Origin: Bog-473 sp963807675
Lineage (GTDB): Bacteria > Actinomycetota > Acidimicrobiia > Acidimicrobiales > RAAP-2
Length of the DNA stretch: 64,000 nucleotides
Assembly (NCBI GenBank): GCA_963807675.1
Contig: CAWECP010000012.1
Coordinates: forward strand, 1,488,001-1,552,000
Direction: 5' to 3'
Every line of letters starts with the position of its first letter. The stretch's first letter is position 1. Below, one piece after another: positions 1 through 7,608 of this stretch. The notes beneath the pieces were generated by a model. That model was not told where the DNA came from, did no database searches, and worked only from the letters and a program-made list of their open reading frames with translations. The translations under genes were made by a program, and so were the position numbers.

Positions 1-596
1 TTCTCGGGCAGCGTCTCGGTCTCGTCGTCAATGACGATCTCCCACCGGCAGTGCGGCGAGCGGTCGGAGGGCACCCGGGGGGGCCGGTGCACGTGACGGA
101 TGTGCGCCTTGGGGTTGACCGCCTGGGCCGTCACGTCGAACGTGCCGTCCTCTATGTGGTGGCACATGTTCGTCACCATCACGTCGCCCCACGGCTCGGC
201 GTCCATGAGCGCGCCGCAGTAGGCCAGCTCGAAGTAGCCGTGCTTCTCGTCGACCAGCTCGTAGCGCACGTCCATGTAGTGGTGGGGGAAGCCGGGGTCG
301 AGCTGGAGCACCTTGAAGATGGCCGAGACGCCGTCGCCCTCGATGTGCATGATCCGGCGCAGCCGGTCGCCGTAGATCGGGCTGGCGCCGGCCCACTCCT
401 CGATGGCCAGCTCCTTCACGGCCTCGGCCCCGTAGCGCAGGCCGATGGCGGCGCACATGGAACGGTCCAGCAGGTGGACGATGAGCCCGTACTCGCGCAC
501 GAGCCGGACGAGGGCCTCCTTGGAAAGGTCCTCGTAGTCGAACCCGGGGTCGAACTCCCCCGAGTAGTCGTGCCGCTCGTCATTGGACCCGGTCAT
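1..596 (-). CDS. conserved protein of unknown function, 3' end outside window
   Basis: An open frame starts at an ATG at 594-596 and runs without a stop off the left edge, giving at least 198 residues. I do not recognise the family with confidence. The protein is acidic, soluble-looking and has no signal peptide. It has several Cys/His positions (MCAAIG, AYCGALM, NMCHHIED) that could bind metal or a ligand. A distant resemblance to ATC-hydrolase-like proteins is possible but unproven. It is divergent from the catabolic genes that begin at 677, with which it shares a promoter region. A TATAGT element ends about nine bases before the ATG, so the transcript may be nearly leaderless. Confidence 0.6.
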   Translation of the reverse strand, partial: MTGSNDERHDYSGEFDPGFDYEDLSKEALVRLVREYGLIVHLLDRSMCAAIGLRYGAEAVKELAIEEWAGASPIYGDRLRRIMHIEGDGVSAIFKVLQLDPGFPHHYMDVRYELVDEKHGYFELAYCGALMDAEPWGDVMVTNMCHHIEDGTFDVTAQAVNPKAHIRHVHRPPRVPSDRSPHCRWEIVIDDETETLPE

Positions 597-612
597 GTGT
601 CCAAACTATAGT
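583..612. promoter_or_regulatory. divergent promoter with palindromic -10
   Basis: The palindrome ACTATAGT at 605-612 gives a TATAGT -10 hexamer on both strands. For the plus strand a TTGGAC -35-like element lies at 583-588 with an 18-base spacer, placing a start near 619. For the minus strand the start would fall near 598, almost at the ATG. This is a pattern match only. Confidence 0.4.
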
Positions 613-676
613 TCAGACGCTTGTCCAGTTCTAGGGTCGATGTCGCGGGGCGGGACACGACCGGAGGGAGTGCCGC

Positions 677-1561
677 GTGCCGGAGAGCGAGAACGACGAG
701 GCGACGCCGGTGCCGCGGGCCGGCGTCATCGGTCTCGGGGGCATCGGCCACGGTCTCGCCTCCAGCCTCGTCCGGGCCGGCGTGCCGGTGGTGGTGTGCG
801 ACGTCCGGCAAGAGGCCACCGCGCCGTTCCGGGAGGGGGCCCGCGTGGCGGCGACACCCTCGGAGCTGGCCGCGCACAGCGACGTCGTCCTCGTCTCGGT
901 CTTCGACGACCGGCAGGTGCGCGCCGTGCTCGGGGGACCCGACGGCGTGTTCGCCGGCGCGGCGCCGGGCACCGCGGTCGTGATCCTCAGCACCATCCCG
1001 ACCTCGACCGTCGTCGACATGCGCGCCGCGGCCGCGCCCCACGGGGTCACCGTGGTCGACTGCGGCGTGAGCGGCGGGCCCGACGCCGCTTCCCGCGGCG
1101 AGTGGGTCTGCATGATCGGCGGCTCGGCCGAGGAGGTCGACCAGGTGCGCCCGGTGCTCGACGTGATCAGCTGCCTGGTCCTGCACATGGGCCCACCGGG
1201 CGCCGGTCACGCCGCCAAGCTGGCCCGGAACCTCATCACCTACGGCGCGTGGTACGCCGCCTTCGAGGCCCAGCAGTTGGCCGAGGCGGCAGGCATCGAC
1301 CTGGTCAAGCTGGGCCAGGCCACTCGGGAGAGCGACAAGCGGATCGGCGGCCCCTCACGTCTGATGTTCCGGGACACGACGCAACCGTGGCCCGAGGACA
1401 CGGACGCCGGGCTGCTCGGCGCCATGCAGGCGGCCTTCGACCTGGCGCACAAGGACCTCGTGACGATCCTGGAATTCGGGGCTCAACTGGGCGTGGCCCT
1501 CCCCATGGGCGAGCTGGCCGAGCTCCGCTGCAACCGCGTCTTCGGTTTCCCCGACGCGTGA
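677..1561 (+). CDS. NAD(P)-dependent beta-hydroxyacid dehydrogenase (3-hydroxyisobutyrate dehydrogenase family)
   Basis: This 294-residue protein has the usual length and layout of the 3-hydroxyisobutyrate/6-phosphogluconate dehydrogenase family. It has a Rossmann motif GLGGIG at residues 19-24, a substrate-binding DCGVSGGP segment near residue 130, and the GAGHAAKLARN segment whose lysine is the family's catalytic residue. It should oxidise a beta-hydroxy acid or reduce the semialdehyde using NAD(P). The GTG start at 677 follows a GGAGGG sequence. It heads a cluster of catabolic genes, so the substrate is probably a branched or aromatic degradation intermediate rather than valine-derived hydroxyisobutyrate specifically. 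Confidence 0.85.
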   Translation: MPESENDEATPVPRAGVIGLGGIGHGLASSLVRAGVPVVVCDVRQEATAPFREGARVAATPSELAAHSDVVLVSVFDDRQVRAVLGGPDGVFAGAAPGTAVVILSTIPTSTVVDMRAAAAPHGVTVVDCGVSGGPDAASRGEWVCMIGGSAEEVDQVRPVLDVISCLVLHMGPPGAGHAAKLARNLITYGAWYAAFEAQQLAEAAGIDLVKLGQATRESDKRIGGPSRLMFRDTTQPWPEDTDAGLLGAMQAAFDLAHKDLVTILEFGAQLGVALPMGELAELRCNRVFGFPDA

Positions 1562-1663
1562 GTGCGGGCCTACGGTTCGGGGTCTGCCCGCCGTCGGGCA
1601 TCGGCAAGGGGAGGTCGTGATGGCGTTCGAGGCACACCGACGGACACCGCTGGCGGCGCACCC

Positions 1664-2068
1664 ATGAGCAGCGGACCGGACGATCCCCGGGCCGCCGGCG
1701 TCGCCAAAATGCAGGAGGTCTACGGCTTCAGCGTCGACCCGTCCACCATCCAGGGCCGCTACATCGAAATGACGGTCGACCACCTCTTCGGGACGGTGTG
1801 GACGAGCGACGAGCTCGACGTGCGTGAGCGGCGCCTCATGACGATCGGCGTGCTGGCGGCGCAGGACAAGATGGACCTGCTCGACCTGCAGTTCTCGAGG
1901 GCGCTCGAGCGGGACGAGCTGACGGTCGACCAGCTCCGCGAGGTGGTGGTGCACCTGACCCACTACGTCGGGTGGCCGGTGTCGGTCGCGCTGAACCAGA
2001 CCGCGGAGAACGTGATCGCCCGCTGTGCCAAAGCGGCGGCCGCCGGGGAGAAGCCCGAACAGCGGTGA
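1664..2068 (+). CDS. carboxymuconolactone decarboxylase family protein
   Basis: This 134-residue protein resembles the carboxymuconolactone decarboxylase (CMD) family through the segment RERRLMTIGVLAAQDKMD and the helical HLTHYVGWPVSVAL segment. It lacks the CxxC pair of AhpD-type peroxidases, so a decarboxylase/lactone-type role is likelier than a peroxidase. The frame is open upstream to 1562, but the ATG at 1664 gives the family's normal N-terminus. The stop overlaps the next gene's start by four bases (GTGA), so the two are probably translationally coupled. Confidence 0.75.
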   Translation: MSSGPDDPRAAGVAKMQEVYGFSVDPSTIQGRYIEMTVDHLFGTVWTSDELDVRERRLMTIGVLAAQDKMDLLDLQFSRALERDELTVDQLREVVVHLTHYVGWPVSVALNQTAENVIARCAKAAAAGEKPEQR

Positions 2069-2829
2069 GCCGCATCGAGAGCTCCGATCCCGAGCCCGGC
2101 GTCCGCATCCTCAGGTTCAACCGGCCCCAGGTGCGCAACGCCTTCGACACCGCCATGTACCTCGAGCTGACCGCCGCGCTCCGCGCCGCCGACACCGACC
2201 AGTCGGTCGGCGCCGTCGTCCTGACCGGAGCCGACGGGGCCTTCACCTCGGGCGCGGACCTCAACGAAATGGCTGCCATCGCCACCGGCACGAAGGTCGA
2301 AGGCTCCGATCGGGGCTTTCAGGGACTGCTCGAGTCCATTCCGGACATCTCGGTCCCGCTCCTGGCCGCCGTGAACGGCGTCGCCGTCGGGCTCGGGTTC
2401 ACCCTCCTGGCCCACTGCGACCTCGTCCTGGTCGACGCCGGAGCACGCCTGCGGGTGCCGTTCGCCGAGCTCGGGGTCCCGCCCGAAGCGGCCAGCAGCT
2501 TCCTCTTTCCCGCCGCCATGGGCTGGCAACGGGCTGCCCGCGTACTCCTCACCTCCGACTGGGTGGGGGCCGAGGAGCTCGTCGACCTCGGCCTGGCCCT
2601 GCAGGTGTGTCCGCCCGGCACCGTGCTCGACGAGACGGTCGCCCTGGCGGTGCGCATCGCCGCCCATCCCCGGTCTGCCACCCGTGCCATCACGACGCTG
2701 CTCCGGGCGGCCCGGCGCGACGCCGTGGCCGAAGCGAACCGGCGCGAACAGGGCGCCTTCGCCGACTTGCTCTCAGGCGCCGCACGGACCGGCCCGCTGG
2801 CCGAGTTCGCCGCCCGGCCGCGCACCTGA
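2065..2829 (+). CDS. enoyl-CoA hydratase/isomerase (crotonase family)
   Basis: This is a 254-residue crotonase-fold protein. FTSGADLNEM holds the oxyanion-hole region, and VNGVAVGLGFTLLAHCDLVL is the family signature. The segment LGVPPEAASSF resembles the enoyl-CoA isomerase branch (the acidic residue in a PEA-SS context) more than the two-glutamate hydratases, so isomerisation of a 3-enoyl-CoA is plausible. The GTG start at 2065 overlaps the stop of the preceding gene. The frame extends further upstream, but that extension lacks crotonase similarity. It is part of the 677-4923 catabolic cluster. Confidence 0.85.
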   Translation: MSRIESSDPEPGVRILRFNRPQVRNAFDTAMYLELTAALRAADTDQSVGAVVLTGADGAFTSGADLNEMAAIATGTKVEGSDRGFQGLLESIPDISVPLLAAVNGVAVGLGFTLLAHCDLVLVDAGARLRVPFAELGVPPEAASSFLFPAAMGWQRAARVLLTSDWVGAEELVDLGLALQVCPPGTVLDETVALAVRIAAHPRSATRAITTLLRAARRDAVAEANRREQGAFADLLSGAARTGPLAEFAARPRT

Positions 2830-2831
2830 CC

Positions 2832-3692
2832 GTGCGCCTCGGCATCACCGCCGCGCTGACCGACCTGGACGTCGCGCCGGCCCGCCTGGCCGCCGCCGTC
2901 GAGGAGCTCGGCTTCGACTCGTTCTGGCTACCCGAGCACACGCACCTGCCCGTGCGCGAGGACACACCGCCGGCGCTCGTCGAAGGGGTGCGGCTCGACG
3001 ACTACAAGCGCTGCCTCGACCCGCTGGTCGCGCTGGCCACGGCGGCGAGCGTCACCACCCGCATCGGGCTCGGCACCGGCATCCTCCTGGCCGCCCAGCA
3101 CGACCCCATCGTGCTGGCCAAGCAGGTGGCCACGCTCGACCACCTCTCGTCGGGCCGGGTCAGCCTGGGCGTCGGGTTCGGCTGGAATGCCACCGAGATG
3201 CGGGACCACGGCGTCGACCCGGGCCGCCGGTGGCTCGTCGTCCGCGAGCACCTGGCCGCCATGGAGGCCCTCTGGTCGGCCGAGCAGGCCGAGTTCCACG
3301 GCGAGTTCGTCGACTTCGGCCCGTCGTGGTCCTGGCCCAAGCCGGTCCAGCAGCCGCGGGTGCGCACGCTCATCGGCGGCGGGGCACGCGAGTCCGTGTT
3401 CGCGGCGGTGGTGACCTCCGCCGACGGGTGGCTCCCGATCGGCGGCCGCGGCCTGGCCGAGGCCATGCCCCGCCTGGCGGCCCGGGCCGAGCAGGCCGGC
3501 CGCGACCCGGGCACCCTGTGCGTGATCCCCTTCGGCACCATCGCGGACCGGGCCAAACTCGAGCACTACGCACGCCTGGGCGTCCACGAGGTGGTGTTGC
3601 GCATCCGCGCCGGCGACGAAGCCCTGGTCCGGGCCGAGCTGGAGTCGCTGGCCCCCCTCCTCCCGTTCGCGGCCACACTGGAGCAGCCATGA
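2832..3692 (+). CDS. LLM class (probably F420-dependent) oxidoreductase
   Basis: This 286-residue luciferase-like TIM-barrel protein contains ELGFDSFWLPEHTH near the N-terminus, RIGLGTGILLAAQHDPIVLAKQVATLDHLS, and SLGVGFGWNATEM. These are typical of the F420-dependent LLM subgroup of actinobacteria. It should transfer hydride between a substrate and F420 or FMN. The GTG start two bases after the preceding stop gives the usual N-terminus. The stop overlaps the ATG of the next gene (ATGA). The substrate is unknown. Confidence 0.85.
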   Translation: MRLGITAALTDLDVAPARLAAAVEELGFDSFWLPEHTHLPVREDTPPALVEGVRLDDYKRCLDPLVALATAASVTTRIGLGTGILLAAQHDPIVLAKQVATLDHLSSGRVSLGVGFGWNATEMRDHGVDPGRRWLVVREHLAAMEALWSAEQAEFHGEFVDFGPSWSWPKPVQQPRVRTLIGGGARESVFAAVVTSADGWLPIGGRGLAEAMPRLAARAEQAGRDPGTLCVIPFGTIADRAKLEHYARLGVHEVVLRIRAGDEALVRAELESLAPLLPFAATLEQP

Positions 3693-4923
3693 CCGACCTG
3701 ATCGACGACACCACGCCCCGCCTCGGCAGCACGACGCCACTCCCGAAGATCATCAGCGTCGACGACCACCTGGTCGAGCCGGCCCACCTGTGGGACACCT
3801 GGCTGCCGGCCCGTTTCCGCGACCGGGGCCCCAAGGCAGAGCGCCGCGGCATCGGGGAGATGGAGCACATCGGCGGCGGTGCGTACCGTCAGACCTTCGA
3901 CCCCGAGGGTCCCGAGGCCGACTGCTGGGTCTACGAGGACCTCGTCTACATCAACAAGCGCCACGTGGCCGCCGTCGGCTTCGACCGCGACGACATGACC
4001 ATGTCGCCCATCACCTACGACGAAATGCGGCCCGGCTGCTACGAACCCGCGGCGCGCATCGCCGACATGGAGGCGAACTGGGTCGAGGCCAGCCTGTGCT
4101 TCCCCACCTTCCCGCGCTTCTGCGGGCAGACCTTCCTCGAGGCCAAGGACAGAGAGCTGGCCGCAGCCTGCGTGCACGCCTACAACGACTTCATGGTCGA
4201 GGAGTGGTGCGGCGACAGCGGTGGGCGCCTCCTGCCGCTGTGCCTCATCCCGCTCTGGGACGCGGAGGCTGCGGCCGCCGAGGTGCGGCGCAACGCCGCT
4301 CGCGGGGTGCGCGCCGTCTGCTTCAGCGAGATCCCACCGCATCTCGGCCTGCCCAGCATCCACGGCGGCTACTGGGACCCGTTCTTTGCCGCGTGGAGGA
4401 GACGGGCACCGTCGTGTGCATGCACATCGGATCGTCGTCGAAGATGCCGGCCACCTCGGGCGACGCGCCCGTCGCGGTGGCCGCCACGCTCAGCTTCGGC
4501 AATGCCATGTCGTCGCTGTGCGACTTCCTGTTCTCGGGCGTCCTCATCCGGTTCCCCCGCCTCGTGCTGGCCTACTCCGAGGGCCAGATCGGCTGGCTGC
4601 CCTACATCCTCGAGCGGGCCGACGACGTGTGGCGCGAACACCGGGCCTGGGGCGGGGTGAAGGACATCGTGCCGGAGCCGCCCTCGACGTACTTCCACCG
4701 CCAGGTGTACGGCTGCTTCTTCCGCGACCAGCACGGGCTCGACTCCATCGGGGTCATCGGAGCCGACCGCATCACCTTCGAGACCGACTACCCGCACACG
4801 GACTCCACCTGGCCCGAGACGCGGGCGGTGGCCGAACAGATGGTGCAGCACCTGAGCGACGACGACGTCTACCGGATCATGCGGGGCAACGCCATCGCCA
4901 TGCTCGGTCTCGACCGCGCCTGA
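3689..4923 (+). pseudogene. amidohydrolase family protein (metal-dependent TIM barrel), frameshifted
   Basis: Two adjacent frames together encode one amidohydrolase-2 protein of about 410 residues. The first (from ATG 3689) runs from IISVDDHLVEP through FSEIPPHLGLP. The second continues from VEETGTVVCMHIGSSS through FETDYPHTDSTWP to the stop at 4921-4923. The frame changes near 4391-4394. Restoring one G there (GCGTGG to GCGGTGG) joins the parts as FFAAVEETGTV, so a single missing base explains the break. The family carries out hydrolysis or decarboxylation at a divalent metal; His in CMHIG and Asp/His in TDYPHTD are candidate ligands. It ends the 677-4923 cluster. It could be a sequencing error or a young pseudogene. 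Confidence 0.8.
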
Positions 4924-4979
4924 GGGCGGAGCGTCCCCGTCCACCCCGAAGTGGCGTGGCTGAGGGCCTGCGCGCCTGA

Positions 4980-5663
4980 TCAGTACCGCGGCAGCGCCAC
5001 GAAGGCGACAAGGTAGGCGAACAGACCGGCACCCACCAGCGTGCACGCGTGGAACACCTCGTGGAACCCGAACACCGCCGGCCACGGGTCCGGGCGCTTG
5101 CGCGCGTAGACCAGCGCACCGGCGGTGTAGGCCAGCCCACCCGCCAGCATCAGCCCGAACCCGCCCCACCCCAGGGCGCGCACGAGCTGGGGCGCCACCA
5201 CTATCGGGCACCAGCCCACCACCACGTAGGGGATCGCCACGGCCCACTGCGGCGCGTCGAGCCAGACCTGGCGCAGGGCGACGCCGGCGCCGGCGCCCGC
5301 CCAGACCATCGCCAGAATCAGCACCTCGGCCCAGCCGCGCAGTGCCAACACGGCCACCGCCGTCGACGTGCCGGCGATGCCGACGAAGATCGCGCTGTGG
5401 TCGGCCCGGCGCATGCGGCGCCAGGCCGGCGCCGACCAGCGCAGGCGGTGGAAGGCCGCGCTGGTCCCGAACAGGGCCAGCATCCCGGCGACGTAGACGG
5501 CCAGCGCCGCCTGGGCGTCGGCGTCGGGTCCGGCCGCAATGAGGAAGGGCCCACCGATGAGCCACCCCACGAAGGCGACGACGTGCAGCCAGCCGCGCAG
5601 CAGTGGACGCGGGCCGCGGTGGTCGGCCGACCCGCCCCGCCCGCCCGGCGCCGTCAGGGTCAC
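4980..5663 (-). CDS. PAQR / hemolysin III family membrane protein
   Basis: This 227-residue integral membrane protein has about seven hydrophobic helices. The family's conserved polar residues are in place: SAAFHRLRW after helix 2, RRADHSAIF before helix 3, and HEVFHACTLVG in the last helix. These His/Asp/Ser residues form the metal site of PAQR proteins, which include the hemolase-like adiponectin receptor relatives. The bacterial role is unsettled, and haemolysis should not be assumed from the name. The GTG start overlaps the serB stop by four bases. Confidence 0.85.
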   Translation of the reverse strand: MTLTAPGGRGGSADHRGPRPLLRGWLHVVAFVGWLIGGPFLIAAGPDADAQAALAVYVAGMLALFGTSAAFHRLRWSAPAWRRMRRADHSAIFVGIAGTSTAVAVLALRGWAEVLILAMVWAGAGAGVALRQVWLDAPQWAVAIPYVVVGWCPIVVAPQLVRALGWGGFGLMLAGGLAYTAGALVYARKRPDPWPAVFGFHEVFHACTLVGAGLFAYLVAFVALPRY

Positions 5664-6862
5664 GGCTCGGCCTCGGCGCGGCGGTCCGCCTCTTCCACTT
5701 CACGGCGCGTAATGCCCAGCAGGAAGAGGACGGCGTCGAGGTAGGGCACGCTGAGGGCGGTGTCGGCCGCCTGGCGCACGGCGGGCTTGGCGTTGAACGC
5801 GATGCCCAGTCCCGCCTCCGCCAGCATGTCGATGTCGTTGGCCCCGTCCCCGATCGCGATGGTGCGGGCCAGCGGCACCCCGGCCTGGGCGGCGAAGCCC
5901 ACGAGCGCGGCCGCCTTGCCGGCCCGGTCGACGACCCGCCCCTCCAACTCGCCCGTGAGAACGCCCGCCTCGAGCTGCAGCCGGTTGGCGGCCAGATGGT
6001 CGATGCCGAGGTCCTCGACGATGGGCTCGACCACCTGGGTGAAGCCGCCGCTCACGACGGCCAGCTCGTAGCCGAGCCGCTTGAGCGTGCGCACCAGGGT
6101 GCGCGCACCCGGCGCGAGCAGGATGCTCCCGCGCACCGCCTCGAGGTCGGCCTGCTTCAGGCCGGCCAGCAGGCGCACCCGGCGCCGCAACGCCTCCTCG
6201 AAGTCGAGGTCGCCCGCCATGGCGGCTTCCGTCACCGCCGCCACCGACGGGCCGCTGCCGGCGCGCTCGGCCAACAGGTCGATCACCTCGCCCTGCAACA
6301 AGGTCGAGTCGGCGTCCATCACGATCAAATGCTTGGACCGGCGGTGCAGCCCGGCCGCCTGCACCGCGATGTCGATCCGACATCGCGCCGCCTCTTCCGC
6401 CAGCGCGCGCCGCATCCGGTCGAGGTCGGCGCCGGCCACCGTGAGCTCGTAGCAGTGGACCGGATAGGCCGCCAGGCGGACGATGCGCTCGATGTTGCCC
6501 CCGCACGACGCCACCTGGCTCGTCACGCCCTCCAACGTGGCCGCGTCGACCGCAGGCGCCAGCAACGTCACCAGGTGGCGCTCCGTCTCCTCCTCGGCCT
6601 CGGCTTCGACCAGCGGGTCGACCGCCACCCCCACCCCCGCCGCGGCCAGCCGCTGCGCCAGCGCGTCCCGCAGGGCGTCGACGTCGCCGGGACGCAGCGT
6701 CGCCTCCAGGCACAGCAGCAGGCGCCCGTGCACCCGGATCTGTTCCACGTCGCGCACCTCGACGTCCCGCTCGGCCAGCGCGGCGAACAACCGCTCGGCG
6801 ATGCCAGGTCCGTCCTGCCCGGTCACCGTCACCAGGTACGGCGACGGCCTCCCCGCCGTCAC
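5660..6862 (-). CDS. serB: phosphoserine phosphatase SerB with N-terminal ACT-type regulatory region
   Basis: This 400-residue protein performs the last step of serine synthesis, hydrolysing O-phosphoserine. The HAD phosphatase domain occupies roughly the C-terminal 215 residues: nucleophile motif DADST, then SGGFTQVVEPI, then the acidic GDGANDIDML motif. The N-terminal 180 residues look like two ACT domains (YLVTVTGQDGPGIAERLF and a second copy), as in mycobacterial SerB2, suggesting allosteric control by amino acids. GTG 6862 is chosen because it overlaps the preceding gene's stop (GTGA) and begins the ACT domain. The frame is open far upstream but without homology. Confidence 0.92.
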   Translation of the reverse strand: MTAGRPSPYLVTVTGQDGPGIAERLFAALAERDVEVRDVEQIRVHGRLLLCLEATLRPGDVDALRDALAQRLAAAGVGVAVDPLVEAEAEEETERHLVTLLAPAVDAATLEGVTSQVASCGGNIERIVRLAAYPVHCYELTVAGADLDRMRRALAEEAARCRIDIAVQAAGLHRRSKHLIVMDADSTLLQGEVIDLLAERAGSGPSVAAVTEAAMAGDLDFEEALRRRVRLLAGLKQADLEAVRGSILLAPGARTLVRTLKRLGYELAVVSGGFTQVVEPIVEDLGIDHLAANRLQLEAGVLTGELEGRVVDRAGKAAALVGFAAQAGVPLARTIAIGDGANDIDMLAEAGLGIAFNAKPAVRQAADTALSVPYLDAVLFLLGITRREVEEADRRAEAEP

Positions 6863-7521
6863 GGCAGCGCGAGGTCCTTCTCGTCCACCCATCCGCTGCC
6901 TTCGACCCAGCGGCGCACGACGCGGGCCGGTACGCCGGCGACCACGCAGCGGTCGGGCACCTCGCCGCGCACCACCGCGCCGGCCGCCACCACGACGTGC
7001 TCGCCGATCTGCGCGCCGGGGAGGACGACCGCGTTGGCCCCCAGCCAGCTGCCCGAGCCGACGCGCACCGCCGCCTCGACCGGCCACTGCCGCCCGATGG
7101 GCTCGACCGGGTCCTCGTAGCTGTGGTTCTGGTCGGTGATGTAGACGTACGGCCCGGTCTGAATGTCGTCCCCCAGGACGATCTCCCAGTGGCCGACGAT
7201 GTGCGAGCCCCGGCCGATCAGACAGCGGCTGCCGATCGACACCACCGGGTCCGTCGGCATCACCTGGCCGGGCGCCATCCCGGCCGAGATGCAGGTCCCC
7301 GGCCCGACGATCGTCTCGTCCCCGATCCGGATCAGGTGCTCGTTGTAGATGGCGCCCTGCGGGAAGATCAGGCAGGCCCCGCGCCCCATCTGCCCGAAGC
7401 GCCTGCCCCGGGGGTCGTCGGGCCCGATGGCCCCCAGGTCCGTCGCCGCGTCCCACGCCGCGTGCACGACACGGGCGAGCGGCCGGCGCAGCGGTCCGGG
7501 GATCGAGCGGGCCCAGGTCAC
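6859..7521 (-). CDS. hexapeptide-repeat (left-handed beta-helix) acyltransferase
   Basis: This 220-residue protein has the repeated (LIV)-G-x4 hexapeptide pattern from about residue 60 to 190, for example IGDETIVGPG, IGSRCLIGRGSHI and IGEHVVVAAGAVV. It also has the family hallmark ITDQNHSYEDP, whose histidine is the usual catalytic base of maltose/galactoside-type O-acetyltransferases, and it ends with the VVAGVPARVV motif. It should transfer an acyl group from acyl-CoA to a sugar or glycan. It is co-transcribed with serB and the PAQR protein. Confidence 0.85.
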   Translation of the reverse strand: MTWARSIPGPLRRPLARVVHAAWDAATDLGAIGPDDPRGRRFGQMGRGACLIFPQGAIYNEHLIRIGDETIVGPGTCISAGMAPGQVMPTDPVVSIGSRCLIGRGSHIVGHWEIVLGDDIQTGPYVYITDQNHSYEDPVEPIGRQWPVEAAVRVGSGSWLGANAVVLPGAQIGEHVVVAAGAVVRGEVPDRCVVAGVPARVVRRWVEGSGWVDEKDLALP

Positions 7522-7596
7522 GCCGGAATGGTACGGGCTGCCCGGGGCGTCCCACGAACCGGGCCGGGCGCTGGGAATCGGCAGGGGAGCGGCCGA

Positions 7597-7602
7597 TACA
7601 CT
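7597..7602 (+). promoter_or_regulatory. -10 element TACACT of a probably leaderless transcript
   Basis: TACACT ends six bases before the GTG at 7609, the distance expected from a -10 to the transcription start. The exported protein's mRNA may therefore begin at or next to its start codon. No good Shine-Dalgarno sequence lies at normal spacing, which agrees. Confidence 0.35.
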
Positions 7603-7608
7603 CGCGCC

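Noticed and set aside
51..611. Long plus-strand open frame opposite the partial gene
   Set aside because: It is a high-GC antisense shadow of the coherent minus-strand frame. Its composition (Val/His/Arg-rich) fits no protein family.
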